64,000 nucleotides of DNA from Bacillota bacterium (GCA_017441925.1 JAFRUE010000006.1:1-64000); one strand, 5' to 3'; shown: positions 33,698-43,438, counted from the stretch's first letter. Numbers and translations: made by a program. Notes: a model not told the origin generated them from the sequence alone.

Positions 33698-34005
33698 CGG
33701 GCACTCCTTTCCGTCTGTCTCTTATGCTGCCGTTTCTCTTCTGCATACAGGATTTTCAGTTCTTCAATTAGGCCTTGGCAACGCTGTTTTTCCTCCGGTT
33801 CTTCATCCAGATCTCCATCGGTGATGATTTTCTGCAGCACCTCAATCGCACTGCTTACCACCTCCGGACTTTTCAGCATCTGATGGTTCATCTCAATCCT
33901 GTCATCGTCTGTCTGATCAATCTCTAAGCTATCTATATAATCGTAGTAGTCGAAGTCTTTGACAAACATTGTCAGTCGCATGGCCAGATCATATAAGTCG
34001 GTCAT
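33694..34005 (-). CDS. Hypothetical ICE protein
   Basis: The 103-residue protein is acidic in its N-terminal part (FVKDFDYYDYIDSLEIDQTD) and basic at the end (EEKRQHKRQTERSAR), all helical by appearance. No family is recognised. It overlaps both neighbours by 4 nt, so it is one of a chain of coupled genes from 35.1 to 32.6 kb. Confidence 0.65.
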   Translation of the reverse strand: MTDLYDLAMRLTMFVKDFDYYDYIDSLEIDQTDDDRIEMNHQMLKSPEVVSSAIEVLQKIITDGDLDEEPEEKQRCQGLIEELKILYAEEKRQHKRQTERSAR

Positions 34006-34373
34006 ACGGTCTCACCTCCGATCCGGATCGTGATCTCGATCTGCGGCTGCCCCTGCGGAACTCTCGCAAAAAGTAAGCCGGTTCGGGAATTGGATACGCC
34101 TGTCACCAGCTCGTTCAGCCTGGATACCGTCTTATTGATATCCTGCTGCGTCTTGGCAAAATAGTAGCCCTTCTGATCGCTGCAGATCGGACACCCTTCT
34201 TTTCTCAGCTCACTGATAATTCTTCGGATGGATCTTCCGTCCAAAGAAAAAAGCTGTTCCAGTTCACTGCTGAAAACAGCCTTGTCTTCTCCGGCATGGT
34301 TATTTTTCAGATAGTCACGGACCTCATTTTTCTTGTCCATGGCTTTACAGGTTTTCTGAGTATCGTCGCTCAT
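34002..34373 (-). CDS. Hypothetical winged-helix-like protein
   Basis: The 123-residue protein has a winged-helix pattern in its first 80 residues (FSSELEQLFSLDGRSIRRII, SELRKEGCPICSDQKGYYFA), then a helix and a short beta part. It may bind DNA, as regulator or in replication. It is coupled to both neighbours by 4-nt overlaps. Confidence 0.65.
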   Translation of the reverse strand: MSDDTQKTCKAMDKKNEVRDYLKNNHAGEDKAVFSSELEQLFSLDGRSIRRIISELRKEGCPICSDQKGYYFAKTQQDINKTVSRLNELVTGVSNSRTGLLFARVPQGQPQIEITIRIGGETV

Positions 34374-35068
34374 CGTGCCACTCCTTTCTCTCTGGTTTTA
34401 TTCATAACGGGGGAGACAGGCTCCACCTTCGCGCCGCTCGCTTCCATTCGCTCCGCGAACTCACAGATATGGAACAGATTCATGCTGCCGTAACCGATCT
34501 CCACATGATAAGGATCGATGAATCGGCAAAACTCCTCTCTCCGGTCTCCGTCCGGATAGGTGATCCTGATCTTGCCTCCGTCGGGGATACGGAACTTATC
34601 ATTGTATCCGCTGTCGATAAAGCGGATCCCGCGCTCTGCCTCTTTCAGATGGTGATCCAGCCAGTCTCTTCGGTAGCAGTAACAATACAGGTTGTATTCG
34701 CCCCGATTCGGATTAAGCCGCATCAGATAGGCATATGCACCGGTGTCCACACGGAATCCGAACTCGTGATCGTTCAGCTGGCCTTCCGGATGTGCGAAGC
34801 AGTACTTCATCAGGGTCGTCCGATCCTTCAGAAAAGTCACGTCTCCATCGAAGCGCAGGTTGTTTATTACATCGTCAAATTCATCCTTGAACTCCTGTGT
34901 CTTCAGATCGTCCCTGAATCCGTTCCATGTAGAGAAGAAGCCGGTTCCGTCCGTGTCCATGTCCGCTCTCAGATACCCGATGTTCCCGGTTTGACTGCGG
35001 ATCTGCTGGCTCTGTGTGTAACAGTACATCCTCTCTGTTTTCGTGATCGGTCTTATAGTCATTTCCAT
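34370..35068 (-). CDS. Conserved ICE protein of unknown function
   Basis: The 232-residue protein begins MEMTIRPITKTERMYCYTQS and has well-defined blocks (NIGYLRADMDTDGTGFFSTW, YCYCYRRDWLDHHL, NLFHICEFAERME). I recognise it as a type seen in clostridial mobile elements but cannot give it a function or family number. It is the first gene of the leftward chain and has GGAGGAAATACCT before its ATG. The terminator at 35119-35156 separates it from the surface-protein genes upstream. Confidence 0.7.
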   Translation of the reverse strand: MEMTIRPITKTERMYCYTQSQQIRSQTGNIGYLRADMDTDGTGFFSTWNGFRDDLKTQEFKDEFDDVINNLRFDGDVTFLKDRTTLMKYCFAHPEGQLNDHEFGFRVDTGAYAYLMRLNPNRGEYNLYCYCYRRDWLDHHLKEAERGIRFIDSGYNDKFRIPDGGKIRITYPDGDRREEFCRFIDPYHVEIGYGSMNLFHICEFAERMEASGAKVEPVSPVMNKTREKGVAR

Positions 35069-35118
35069 AGGTATTTCCTCCCATCATCATTTCCTCCTCG
35101 CAAAACAATTCATTCTTT

Positions 35119-35156
35119 CAAAAGATACGGGCGGTGTCATATTTCAGGCACCGCCC
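35119..35156 (-). terminator. Terminator after the adhesin operon
   Basis: On the minus strand GGGCGGTG (35149-35156) pairs with CACCGCCC (35129-35136), followed by GTATCTTTT. It lies 9 nt after the 28-residue membrane peptide gene. Confidence 0.8.
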
Positions 35157-35164
35157 GCCGGCTG

Positions 35165-35251
35165 TCACTTTCTGCTCTTCAGCTTCATGACAATCAGTCC
35201 GCCGATCACTAGGACCAGCAGGACAATTCCGATAATCGCTTTAGGGGCCAT
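35165..35251 (-). CDS. 28-residue membrane peptide
   Basis: The ATG at 35249-35251 follows GGAGG at 8 nt. The product is MAPKAIIGIVLLVLVIGGLI followed by VMKLKSRK: a single membrane helix with a basic end. It starts 3 nt after the adhesin stop and ends 9 nt before the terminator, so it is co-transcribed with the adhesin. Function is unknown. Confidence 0.65.
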   Translation of the reverse strand: MAPKAIIGIVLLVLVIGGLIVMKLKSRK

Positions 35252-35254
35252 AGA

Positions 35255-38200
35255 TTAATCCTCCTTTTTCTTTTTTCTGAATGTCAGGATCGAACCGGCT
35301 GCAAGTCCAAGGACAGATACTCCCATAAGGCCGATCCAAAGTCCCATATTGGTTTCGTCGCCGGTCTTCGGGATGTCCGGTTTCTCCGGCTTCAGCTCGT
35401 TGTGGAACTTCGCTACCGTAGTCTTGTCTTCCAGCACAGTCACTGTCTTTCCTTCAGGCAGTACGTATTTCTTGGTTGCTTCATTGGCAACTTCGGTCAC
35501 GGTGTAATCACCGATGCGGAGTCCCTCGATCAGAATCTGCCCTTTCTCATCGGTCACATACTCTTTAGAGAATGCATTTCCTGCAACGTCCTTGCCTTCC
35601 ACCTTAAAAGTGAAGCCTTTCAGCACGCCATCCTCGGATGTCTTCTCGATGCGGATGCTACCGGTTCTGCACTGGTTGATAAAGCCTATTCCAGCCTCAT
35701 TCTCAACGGTTACGGTCTTTCCGTCCTCACGGATCTCGAAGGGATAATAGCCGTCATCCTTCTTGAATCCGTCAGGGGCGGTCTTCTCGTATACGAAGTA
35801 GGAACCGTAACGGAGTCCGTCCATCTGATAGATGCCGGCCTCAACTTCCTCCATCAGGCCGACAAGAACATCCTTTTCCGCATCGTACTTACTGTCGTTG
35901 TCCAGATCCAGGTACACCTCGAATTCGGCTCCGGTCAGTTTGTTTTCCGGATAGTCCTCATCCACCTTGGTCACCTGAACGCTGCCGGTAATATGCAGAT
36001 TCTCAAAACCGATCTCCACCAGCTGTCCATCCTCCTGAATCGTGACCGGGTAAACGGTCTCGTCCAGGACAAAACCCTCTGCAGGGGTGATCTCCCGGAT
36101 CAGATATTCGCCGTAAGGCAGCTTCTCAAACACGAAGATTCCCTCAGAATCGGTCTCTGCGGTCAGGATGGCATTCTCACCCGTGAATTCGGTTTCACCG
36201 ACCTTAAAGAGGCCAAAAACGGCCTTTTCGATGACCTTGCCGTCCTCATCAACCTTCAAACCTCTGACCGTTCCTCTCTTCAGATGGTTCTCGATCGGTT
36301 TGCCGTCGTTGATGACGAAATCGACCTGTGAGATCTCCTGCGATGCATACGCAAATGCAACGAAATTCTTTGCGTCGCTGACGATATAATGCTCATCAGC
36401 CGCGATCTCTTTCACATACAGCTCCGAGCCAACCGGCACGTCGCATTCAAAGACTGCATTGCCGTCTTCTCCGCAGAATGCGGTCGCTATCAGTCCATTC
36501 TCGGGAATGATACTACCATCCGCTGCAATAATTTCCTTGTCTGCATACAGACCGAACTGTACCTTTACGATCTCTCCGTTCTCACCGATACCGAAGGTTT
36601 CGTCCCTCTCCATGACCTTCACCAGAGAGATGCTCGCCTTCTGTCTCTCGTTGCAGAAGGAAACGGACGTCTCCGTGAGTTCTACGTCCTGGCCTGCATA
36701 GGTCAGTTCCACTGTCTGGGGCTGATCGTTCAGAACCATTCCATAGGGTGCGCTGATCTCCTTGACCTCGTACTTACCCAGGTACAGTTCCTTGCTCTTT
36801 GCGATACCGGTCTCGTCGGTAGTGATGGTGTCCACCACCGTTCCGGCCTCCGCTCTCACGGTTCCCTCCGGTGTCACGATGTCTTCCACGGCGCGGATCT
36901 CATAGACCGCATCCGCCAGGCCTCTCATCTCATAGACGGGGGTATAGATCTCGCCTGTCTGATTGACGCTGGCAAAGACTTCACCAGTCTTAAGGATGGA
37001 AATGATCCCTTTCTGGGCCATATTGGTCTTCTCGACCACGATCAACGTGATGGACTCTTCCATGGTGGACTTGTCCTGCTCCACGTCAAACGGGATCGGG
37101 GTAGAATCCAGCACGTACCCATAGGGTGCCTGCACTTCCACAAGAGTGTAATTCTTTCCGTAGGGAAGCTTCTCAGGAGTGATCAGGGTTCCGTCGGAAG
37201 TCGTATAGAAGGTATCCAGCACGGTAAGCTCCGGATAGGTATAGGTCATGGTGACCTTATTTCCTTCTGGATCGAAGATCTGGAAGCCTGCTCCGGCATA
37301 AGGAATGGTCTTTCCGGTCTCGCGGTCCACCTTTACGACCTTGATATAACTTTCAAAGTCACGGTTGTTGATCAGGAACGGATAGGTTTCTCCATCCCTG
37401 GAGATATAAACGTCGAAATCCGCCATGAGCTCACGGCCGTCCCAGCCGGATACCTGATGTACCGTATAGGTTCCGTACGGGAGCTCCTTGCTCTCGGCAT
37501 AGCCGTGTTCGTCGCAGACCAGAAGATCTCGCTCCGTGTCTACTGCGGCGTCAAAGCTGCCTGCGCTCTTGAGCCAGATCTCGAAACTGGCTCCGGCTTC
37601 GGGCGTTTCGATCTGAGTCTCTCCGTTATCGCTGTGTTTGATCAGTGCGATCTTACCCTTGATGATGTCTTCTTCCACATCCATGGTCAGGGGATTCAGC
37701 TCGATGGTATAAAGCTTTGCCTCCGCTCCCACCGGGTACGAGTTGGTATCCAGAAGATATCCTTCGGAGGGCTCGATCTCACGGATGGTCCACTGATCAC
37801 CACAGGGGAAATAATCCGTAGTGAACTGACCGTTTTCATCGGTCACATAGGTCGCCACCAGATCCTCCGCGTTATACAGGCCGTACTTGGCCCCTGAGAG
37901 CTTTGCGTCGGCCTGCGGCTCGCCGGTCTCACTGTCCGTCTTTGTCAGAGTGACATTGAACTTCTTCAGGATGTTGGTAAAAGTCTTTTCGGTGACCTTG
38001 TTCCACTCAATGGCAGCCTCCTGATTCTCAGGAACCACATAACGGATCGCGGTATCCACTTCCTCGATCACGTATCCGGATCCGATCAGGATATCCTTAA
38101 AGATAGCAATACCGTCTTTATCGGTCACTGCATACTCATCGACCGCTGTTCCGGAATCAGAAGTGCCGGTCAGATGGAACTTCACGCCCTCCACCAGCTT

Positions 38201-40327
38201 GTCCTCCGAGATCTTGATCACCTTCAGATCACCTTTCTTCAGATCATTTCTGAAATCAAGATGTATCACCTTGTTCCATTCGATCGGAGTGGTCTGTGCG
38301 TCCGGCACGATGTACCAGGCCTTTGTATGGACCTCTTCTACCGTGTAGCTGTCACCGATCAGGATATCCCTGAAGGTGACAACGCCCTTGGAGTCGGTCT
38401 TTCCGTAAACATCTACCTTCTCGCCGTTCAGCGCAGTGCCGTAAAGGTGGAACTCCATGTTTTCCACAAATCCGTCTTCGGATGTCTTCTGAATCTCCAG
38501 ATCGCCCCGCTTCAGGTTGTTTTCAAAGTCCAGATGCATCACCTTGTTCCACTCGATCGGAGTGGTCTGGGCATCCGGCACCTCATATCTGGCGGCCGTA
38601 TCCACTTCTTCCACGGTATAACCGGATCCGATCAGGACATTCTTAAAGGTCGCAATGCCATTAGCATCCGTCGTCGCATACAGGTCAACCGTGTCGCCAT
38701 TGACGGCAGTTCCATACAGATGAAACTTCACGCCTTCCACCAGACCGTCTTCGGAAGTCTTCTTGATCTCCAGATCTCCTCGCTTCAGTTCGTTGTCGAA
38801 AGTAAGCTTCATGACTTCTTTCCACTTGATCGGAGCAGACTGACTCTCAGGAACGATATATTTGGCAGCCGTATCTACTTCTTCCACGGTATAATTTGTG
38901 CCAACAGGGATGTTCTTGAATGTGGCAACACCCTTGGCATCCGTAACCGCTGTTTCATCCACCTTGCTGCCATTGGTGGCTGTACCATAAAGGTGAAACT
39001 TGATTCCTTCCACTAGACCGTCATCAGCAGTTTTAGTAATCTGCAGATCTCCACGCATCAGCGTGTTATTAAAAGTCACTTCAGCAGTTTTCCCGGCTTC
39101 CACCGTTACGGTCTGCGGATCCTGCGGCTCGTAGGCATCGCTTGCTGCCTCTGTCACGGTATATGTGCCAGGCTTAAGATTCGTCAGGATAATTTCACCA
39201 TTCTTGTCCGTGGTGGCTGTCTCCTTATAGTCACTTCCTTCTACGGTGAAGGTGATACCTGAGACATTGCCGTCTTCTGCAGTCTTCAAAATTTTTACTT
39301 CACCATAGCTCACCCCGACCTTCAGGAAAGCCTTTACAGGGTCGCTGACGGATGCGGAGTAAGTGACAGTATCTTGGTGACCGCCCTGGTGCTCTCCGTC
39401 GCTCCAGGTGATAACGCCAGAACGGGTCTGGCTCTTAGTGGCGGAAATAGTCACCGGTCCATCAGGAGCAGTCGCCGTTGTAATAGTCAGCGTGTTTCCG
39501 CTAATGCTGAAGTTCATGCCAGCCACATCAGACGAAAAAGAACACTTCGAGAGGACGTTGTTAGTATCAGTGAGCGTGGCGTAATACTCGCTTCCGTTCC
39601 ATTCAAGCTCGATTTCCTGTGCGCTTCCAGAGCTCTTCTTCATAAAGCTCGGCATGACGGTGTGGCTCTGCACACTGGCAACAATGCTGTCATAGTATTC
39701 GCAGATTTGATTGTACAGGGGATGGCCGGGCCTGAGAACGTCCTTAACGTGGTCATATCCATCGGGACTGACATAATTGAAGTCTGCGTCACGCTCTCCG
39801 ACGATTGTCTCCCATACAAGGATCTGAGTCGCATATACATGGGCGATTTTGTCTGCTTCGTCAGCATTCTGAGAACGCCAGGATAAAGAAAGATTCCCAT
39901 GATACCCATACTGCAGGAGTCTGCCGAGCAGCAGCTTGATATAGTCCGGCTGAATGGTGTTGTTCAGATTGCTCGGATAGTTGTCCCAGAAATCCTCACC
40001 AAAGCCAGGCATAGTTTCACCGAGTTCCCTATGAATGGCAGGCTCAATGCAATAGACGACCTGTCCGTCAAAGCCGTTCATACAGTGGATAGTCGTAATA
40101 TCGGAATCTTCGGCCCACCAACCATTTATAAATGTCAGTGCTGGGTGGCCCCAAACCTCATTGGAATAGACCTGATTCGCGTCACCGTCGCGCGGATAGC
40201 CGATCATATAAGTCGTGCAGGTCTCCGATGCTGCAAATGCCGGTGTCACTCCGATACCGAGGATTGCAGTGAAGCACATCAGGAGTGCAAGTAGTCCCGA
40301 CATGCCTTTCTTAAAAATTGCTTTCAT
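35255..40327 (-). CDS. Giant cell-wall-anchored adhesin with thioester domain and Cna-B repeats
   Basis: The 1690-residue protein has a signal peptide (cleavage after about residue 32, TPAFA) and an N-terminal thioester domain with candidate bond partners C93 (VVYCIEPA) and Q168 (YATQILVW). About a dozen Cna-B/SpaA-type repeats follow, then an IPKTG sorting signal near residue 1652, a membrane helix and a KKKKED tail. Thioester domains can bind host or cell-surface amines covalently; Cna-B repeats form stiff stalks through internal isopeptide bonds. The protein may hold donor and recipient cells together or bind host tissue. It is the largest gene of the ICE. Confidence 0.93.
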   Translation of the reverse strand: MKAIFKKGMSGLLALLMCFTAILGIGVTPAFAASETCTTYMIGYPRDGDANQVYSNEVWGHPALTFINGWWAEDSDITTIHCMNGFDGQVVYCIEPAIHRELGETMPGFGEDFWDNYPSNLNNTIQPDYIKLLLGRLLQYGYHGNLSLSWRSQNADEADKIAHVYATQILVWETIVGERDADFNYVSPDGYDHVKDVLRPGHPLYNQICEYYDSIVASVQSHTVMPSFMKKSSGSAQEIELEWNGSEYYATLTDTNNVLSKCSFSSDVAGMNFSISGNTLTITTATAPDGPVTISATKSQTRSGVITWSDGEHQGGHQDTVTYSASVSDPVKAFLKVGVSYGEVKILKTAEDGNVSGITFTVEGSDYKETATTDKNGEIILTNLKPGTYTVTEAASDAYEPQDPQTVTVEAGKTAEVTFNNTLMRGDLQITKTADDGLVEGIKFHLYGTATNGSKVDETAVTDAKGVATFKNIPVGTNYTVEEVDTAAKYIVPESQSAPIKWKEVMKLTFDNELKRGDLEIKKTSEDGLVEGVKFHLYGTAVNGDTVDLYATTDANGIATFKNVLIGSGYTVEEVDTAARYEVPDAQTTPIEWNKVMHLDFENNLKRGDLEIQKTSEDGFVENMEFHLYGTALNGEKVDVYGKTDSKGVVTFRDILIGDSYTVEEVHTKAWYIVPDAQTTPIEWNKVIHLDFRNDLKKGDLKVIKISEDKLVEGVKFHLTGTSDSGTAVDEYAVTDKDGIAIFKDILIGSGYVIEEVDTAIRYVVPENQEAAIEWNKVTEKTFTNILKKFNVTLTKTDSETGEPQADAKLSGAKYGLYNAEDLVATYVTDENGQFTTDYFPCGDQWTIREIEPSEGYLLDTNSYPVGAEAKLYTIELNPLTMDVEEDIIKGKIALIKHSDNGETQIETPEAGASFEIWLKSAGSFDAAVDTERDLLVCDEHGYAESKELPYGTYTVHQVSGWDGRELMADFDVYISRDGETYPFLINNRDFESYIKVVKVDRETGKTIPYAGAGFQIFDPEGNKVTMTYTYPELTVLDTFYTTSDGTLITPEKLPYGKNYTLVEVQAPYGYVLDSTPIPFDVEQDKSTMEESITLIVVEKTNMAQKGIISILKTGEVFASVNQTGEIYTPVYEMRGLADAVYEIRAVEDIVTPEGTVRAEAGTVVDTITTDETGIAKSKELYLGKYEVKEISAPYGMVLNDQPQTVELTYAGQDVELTETSVSFCNERQKASISLVKVMERDETFGIGENGEIVKVQFGLYADKEIIAADGSIIPENGLIATAFCGEDGNAVFECDVPVGSELYVKEIAADEHYIVSDAKNFVAFAYASQEISQVDFVINDGKPIENHLKRGTVRGLKVDEDGKVIEKAVFGLFKVGETEFTGENAILTAETDSEGIFVFEKLPYGEYLIREITPAEGFVLDETVYPVTIQEDGQLVEIGFENLHITGSVQVTKVDEDYPENKLTGAEFEVYLDLDNDSKYDAEKDVLVGLMEEVEAGIYQMDGLRYGSYFVYEKTAPDGFKKDDGYYPFEIREDGKTVTVENEAGIGFINQCRTGSIRIEKTSEDGVLKGFTFKVEGKDVAGNAFSKEYVTDEKGQILIEGLRIGDYTVTEVANEATKKYVLPEGKTVTVLEDKTTVAKFHNELKPEKPDIPKTGDETNMGLWIGLMGVSVLGLAAGSILTFRKKKKED
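37965..39057 (-). repeat. Four tandem about 273-bp repeats in the adhesin gene
   Basis: Four consecutive modules of about 91 residues each start RGDL or KGDL and run through SEDGLVEGVKFHLYGTA and YTVEEVDTA-type blocks to IEWNKV. Modules 2 and 3 are most alike. Such repeats can change in number by recombination, which would vary stalk length. Confidence 0.85.
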
Positions 40328-40350
40328 TCATTTCCCTCCTTCAAGGCATG

Positions 40351-40375
40351 AAAAAAACACCGCACTGCTGCGATG
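40351..40375 (-). terminator. Terminator between the lipoprotein and adhesin genes
   Basis: On the minus strand CATCGCA-GCAG-TGCGGTG forms a 7-bp stem (one G-T pair) followed by TTTTTTT. It lies between the lipoprotein stop (40401) and the adhesin start (40327), so the adhesin is either controlled by partial read-through or has its own promoter nearby. Confidence 0.75.
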
Positions 40376-40400
40376 CTTTCTTCAAAATTCATATTCTGTT

Positions 40401-41249
40401 TTATGCGTATCCGATGTAGATCAGATACTTGTTTGTGCCGATGTTCTCATACCAGATCCAGACCGTCGTGATGTCTTTATCTCCGGCATATCGGCTGAGT
40501 CTGCCGGAAATATCCCGTTCCAGATAGATGCAGTCCGGGTTTGCTGTGATTGGATTGTCCCAACATTCTGTTGCGGTGGAATCCAGATTCAAACCTTGAT
40601 CTACGGCATACTGCTTCGCGTAAGCGATCCAGTAGTCAATGTCAAAGGCAGGCTCCTCTGCCTCATTTTCCGATTCAGGTTCAGACACGATTTTGGAATC
40701 AGATTCCTCTGTCTCTTCAGTCACTTCTGATACTTCAGGCTGATCTTCTACCTCACTTTTAGCTTCAGAACTGCTTTCTGACTCCTCCGTTACAGTGATC
40801 TCCTCGAGTGTTTCCTCAGCTTCTGTTGTTTCCTGATGTTCCTCTTTATCAGGATGCTCCTCCGTGCTCCTACCCGTGCTTTCTTCGTCCGATTCTCTGG
40901 CTTCCGAAGAATAAGAATCCACTATCTGAGAAGAAAGAACCGATGTCTCAGATTCAGGATCACTCTTTGACTGCTGATGATCCTGCTCTGGCAGCTGATT
41001 GCTATCCGAAGCCTTAGATTCCGTCGGAGACTCATCAGACTCTGTTGCTTTATCATTCGCCTCTTCGTTCACCGGTTCAGGCACACTTTCAGCCACCTTT
41101 ACCTGTTTGTTTTCTGAAGCTTCCGCACTTTCAAGCTTCTCCTCCATCTCCGGAGCCGCCGTAGAAACTGTCTCTTTTCCCACTCCTCCGGCTGCACAGC
41201 CTGAAAGAAGCAGCATCGCCAGGATCAGCAATATTCCTACTCGTTTCAT
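40401..41249 (-). CDS. Acidic surface lipoprotein
   Basis: 282 residues from the ATG at 41249 (GGAGGTG upstream). A lipoprotein signal ends in the lipobox LLLSGCAAG. About 170 residues of very Glu/Ser-rich linker follow, likely an extended spacer through the wall. The C-terminal 75 residues look folded (DIDYWIAYAKQYAVDQGLNL, TVWIWYENIGTNKYLIYIGY). The small domain is not recognised. It precedes the adhesin gene and probably belongs to the same surface module. Confidence 0.8.
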   Translation of the reverse strand: MKRVGILLILAMLLLSGCAAGGVGKETVSTAAPEMEEKLESAEASENKQVKVAESVPEPVNEEANDKATESDESPTESKASDSNQLPEQDHQQSKSDPESETSVLSSQIVDSYSSEARESDEESTGRSTEEHPDKEEHQETTEAEETLEEITVTEESESSSEAKSEVEDQPEVSEVTEETEESDSKIVSEPESENEAEEPAFDIDYWIAYAKQYAVDQGLNLDSTATECWDNPITANPDCIYLERDISGRLSRYAGDKDITTVWIWYENIGTNKYLIYIGYA

Positions 41250-41425
41250 CCAAACACCTCCACGTCTATTTGGGATCATTATATGAGTCTTCCGTATTCA
41301 AAACAATCCTGAGATTATGCTTGTTCTTTTCAGGTAGTACAGGAAGTTTTGATAAGGGGAGTGTGAGGGGAGAAGTCAAGAAAAGACTGATGCCGTTTCA
41401 GAGCATAGTAACCCTGTTTTGTACA

Positions 41426-42343
41426 TCATCTGTCACCCCGATCTGCCTTCTTGCGCTCTTGATAGCGCTGATAAAAGTCCAAGGCCTTCATGATATAATC
41501 GCCGGTCTTATTGAACGGAACATTCGAAGGGATATATTTTCTCACGTCTGCATATCGGACGGAGATCCGTTCCTTCTGGTTCGGTTTCTCCTCACCCATC
41601 ACGTTTTCAATCACGTGAGGACCGAGCGCTCCATCAATAGAGAAGGCTCTTAAGCGGATTGCTTGCGCATGAGATGGTGTGCACTGCGTATACTCAATAG
41701 CTTCCATCAGCATCTTCTGCTCATCCTTCTTCAAGTACGAAAGCTCTACCGCTGGGCGGAGGCCAATCTTTCCTTCATCGACTAGATTCAGCAAGGGAGG
41801 GATGAGTTCCGTGAGACGGATGTAGCGTTTGATTTGTGAAGTGCTATCTCCTACATCACTTGCAAGATCTTCATTCGATCTAGATCCCAACTTCGGTCCC
41901 ACTGGGTCCGAAGTTAAATCTTTCCTGACTCCCTGCCTCTTCATTGCATCCAGCCTCATCTTATAAGAGAAAGCTTTCTCGCTTGGAAGGATTACTGATC
42001 TCTGCAGATTCGACTCCACCATCATGATAATGGCTTCATCTCTGGTCATCTCTCGGACTTCTGCTTTGATGGTCTTGTACCCCAGGATCTCGCAAGCCTT
42101 CCTGCGACGATGTCCTGAAACAATCTCGTACTGATCCTCGCCCTTCTTACGAAGGATGATCGGCGTGATCAGTCCTCGGTCCCTGATGCTCTCCACTAGC
42201 TGTTGCATGTCTTCATCCATGCGAACCTGAAACGGGTGGTTTGGAAAATCGTCGATCCTCCTTAATGGGATATCTTCGATCTTCGGCAGTGTACGGTCTT
42301 TGCGCTCCTGGTCTGTCATGAAGAGCTCAGCGTACCCAGTCAT
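41426..42343 (-). CDS. parB: ParB/Spo0J-like partition protein
   Basis: About 305 residues from the ATG at 42343 (17 nt overlap with parA); a longer frame reads further into parA and is less likely, but the exact start is not certain. The ParB core is clear: PFQVRMDEDMQQLVESIRDR, VSGHRRRKACEILGY and an ESNLQR helix, followed by a central helix-turn-helix. With ParA it may stabilise the excised circular ICE during cell division. Confidence 0.88.
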   Translation of the reverse strand: MTGYAELFMTDQERKDRTLPKIEDIPLRRIDDFPNHPFQVRMDEDMQQLVESIRDRGLITPIILRKKGEDQYEIVSGHRRRKACEILGYKTIKAEVREMTRDEAIIMMVESNLQRSVILPSEKAFSYKMRLDAMKRQGVRKDLTSDPVGPKLGSRSNEDLASDVGDSTSQIKRYIRLTELIPPLLNLVDEGKIGLRPAVELSYLKKDEQKMLMEAIEYTQCTPSHAQAIRLRAFSIDGALGPHVIENVMGEEKPNQKERISVRYADVRKYIPSNVPFNKTGDYIMKALDFYQRYQERKKADRGDR

Positions 42344-43154
42344 TCCGAGATCGATCTTTGGATCGTTCTTCAAGCTCCTGTACCTCCTTCGTAAACTGTT
42401 CATAGGCCTGTGCAAGTTTTCCTTTTCCATCAAAGGCATAGATACTGCCTCCGCTTAACGAACACTCAGCTGCTCGTACGGAATGTGGGATTTCCGTGTC
42501 AAACACACGGACGTTCTGGCCGATTGTTGCTTTCAATGAAGAAATAATGTTTCTTGCATTATTCGTTCTGCTGTCTACCATCGTAAGCAGGATACCGTCA
42601 ATCCGAAGCTTAGGATTAATTGTTCTTCTCACTCTGGCGACCGATCCGAACAAAAGATTCAGACCTTTAGTAGAAAGAAAGCTTGGCTGACAGGGAACGA
42701 TCAGACTGTCTGCCGCCACAAAAGCATTGATTGTCATCATTCCAAGTGATGGCATGCAGTCGATCAGAATATAGTCGTAGTTTTCTTTTATCCTGCCGAT
42801 ATACTCCTTCAGGACATATTCCCGGCTCATGATATTCACAAGTCCGGTTTCTGTCCCTGAAAGCTCTATGTTTGCAGGCAGAAAATCAGCACCTTCCGGA
42901 TGCTGAAGGATTCCTTTTTTCAAGGGAAAAAACTTATCCTCCACCACAGCCTTCAACACTGTTGAAAGTGTATCGTCCAGTGCATCTGGATTCTTCTGAC
43001 CAAGGCAAATGCTTAAAGAGCCCTGCGGGTCGGCGTCCACCATAAGAACCTTCTTTCCCTGGCGGGCCAGCCCGATCCCTAAGTTCACGGTAGTCGTGGT
43101 CTTTCCAACGCCGCCCTTTTGATTGGTGATTGCGATCACCCTACAATTGTCCAA
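42327..43154 (-). CDS. parA: ParA-family partition ATPase
   Basis: The 275-residue protein has the deviant Walker A motif KGGVGKT at residues 13-19 and later ParA motifs (VLMVDADPQGSLS, YILIDCMPSLGMM). It starts at TTG (43152-43154), 10 nt after GGAGG. It is the first gene leftward from the right end of the ICE, and an 800-nt gene-poor control region lies upstream. Confidence 0.92.
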   Translation of the reverse strand: MDNCRVIAITNQKGGVGKTTTTVNLGIGLARQGKKVLMVDADPQGSLSICLGQKNPDALDDTLSTVLKAVVEDKFFPLKKGILQHPEGADFLPANIELSGTETGLVNIMSREYVLKEYIGRIKENYDYILIDCMPSLGMMTINAFVAADSLIVPCQPSFLSTKGLNLLFGSVARVRRTINPKLRIDGILLTMVDSRTNNARNIISSLKATIGQNVRVFDTEIPHSVRAAECSLSGGSIYAFDGKGKLAQAYEQFTKEVQELEERSKDRSRNDWVR

Positions 43155-43438
43155 TGCAGTTTTACCTCCTTCCTTAAATATATTTGTTTTTACATGAGTT
43201 GCTTTCGCAAGCTATTTTTCCTCGAACCCCGCTTGCTATGGGAAATCATCAGGTGTCCGGATGCGATCCGGATCCATGGGAATCTCACCCCTGCCTGTTT
43301 CGTCGCCAGCCACGTACGGAAGTATCATTATGCCCTGTACCTGTCATGGCCTCATCCGAAAGCGATTCGGATTTCGCGGCATGGGTCTGTTCGCTCGACT
43401 ACCTTACACTTGCGATCTCTTCGCTCAAGGAGGAAGTG

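Noticed and set aside
36389-37897. 502-codon plus-strand frame inside the adhesin gene
   Set aside because: Antisense of the Cna-B repeats with no start signal and repeat-derived composition.
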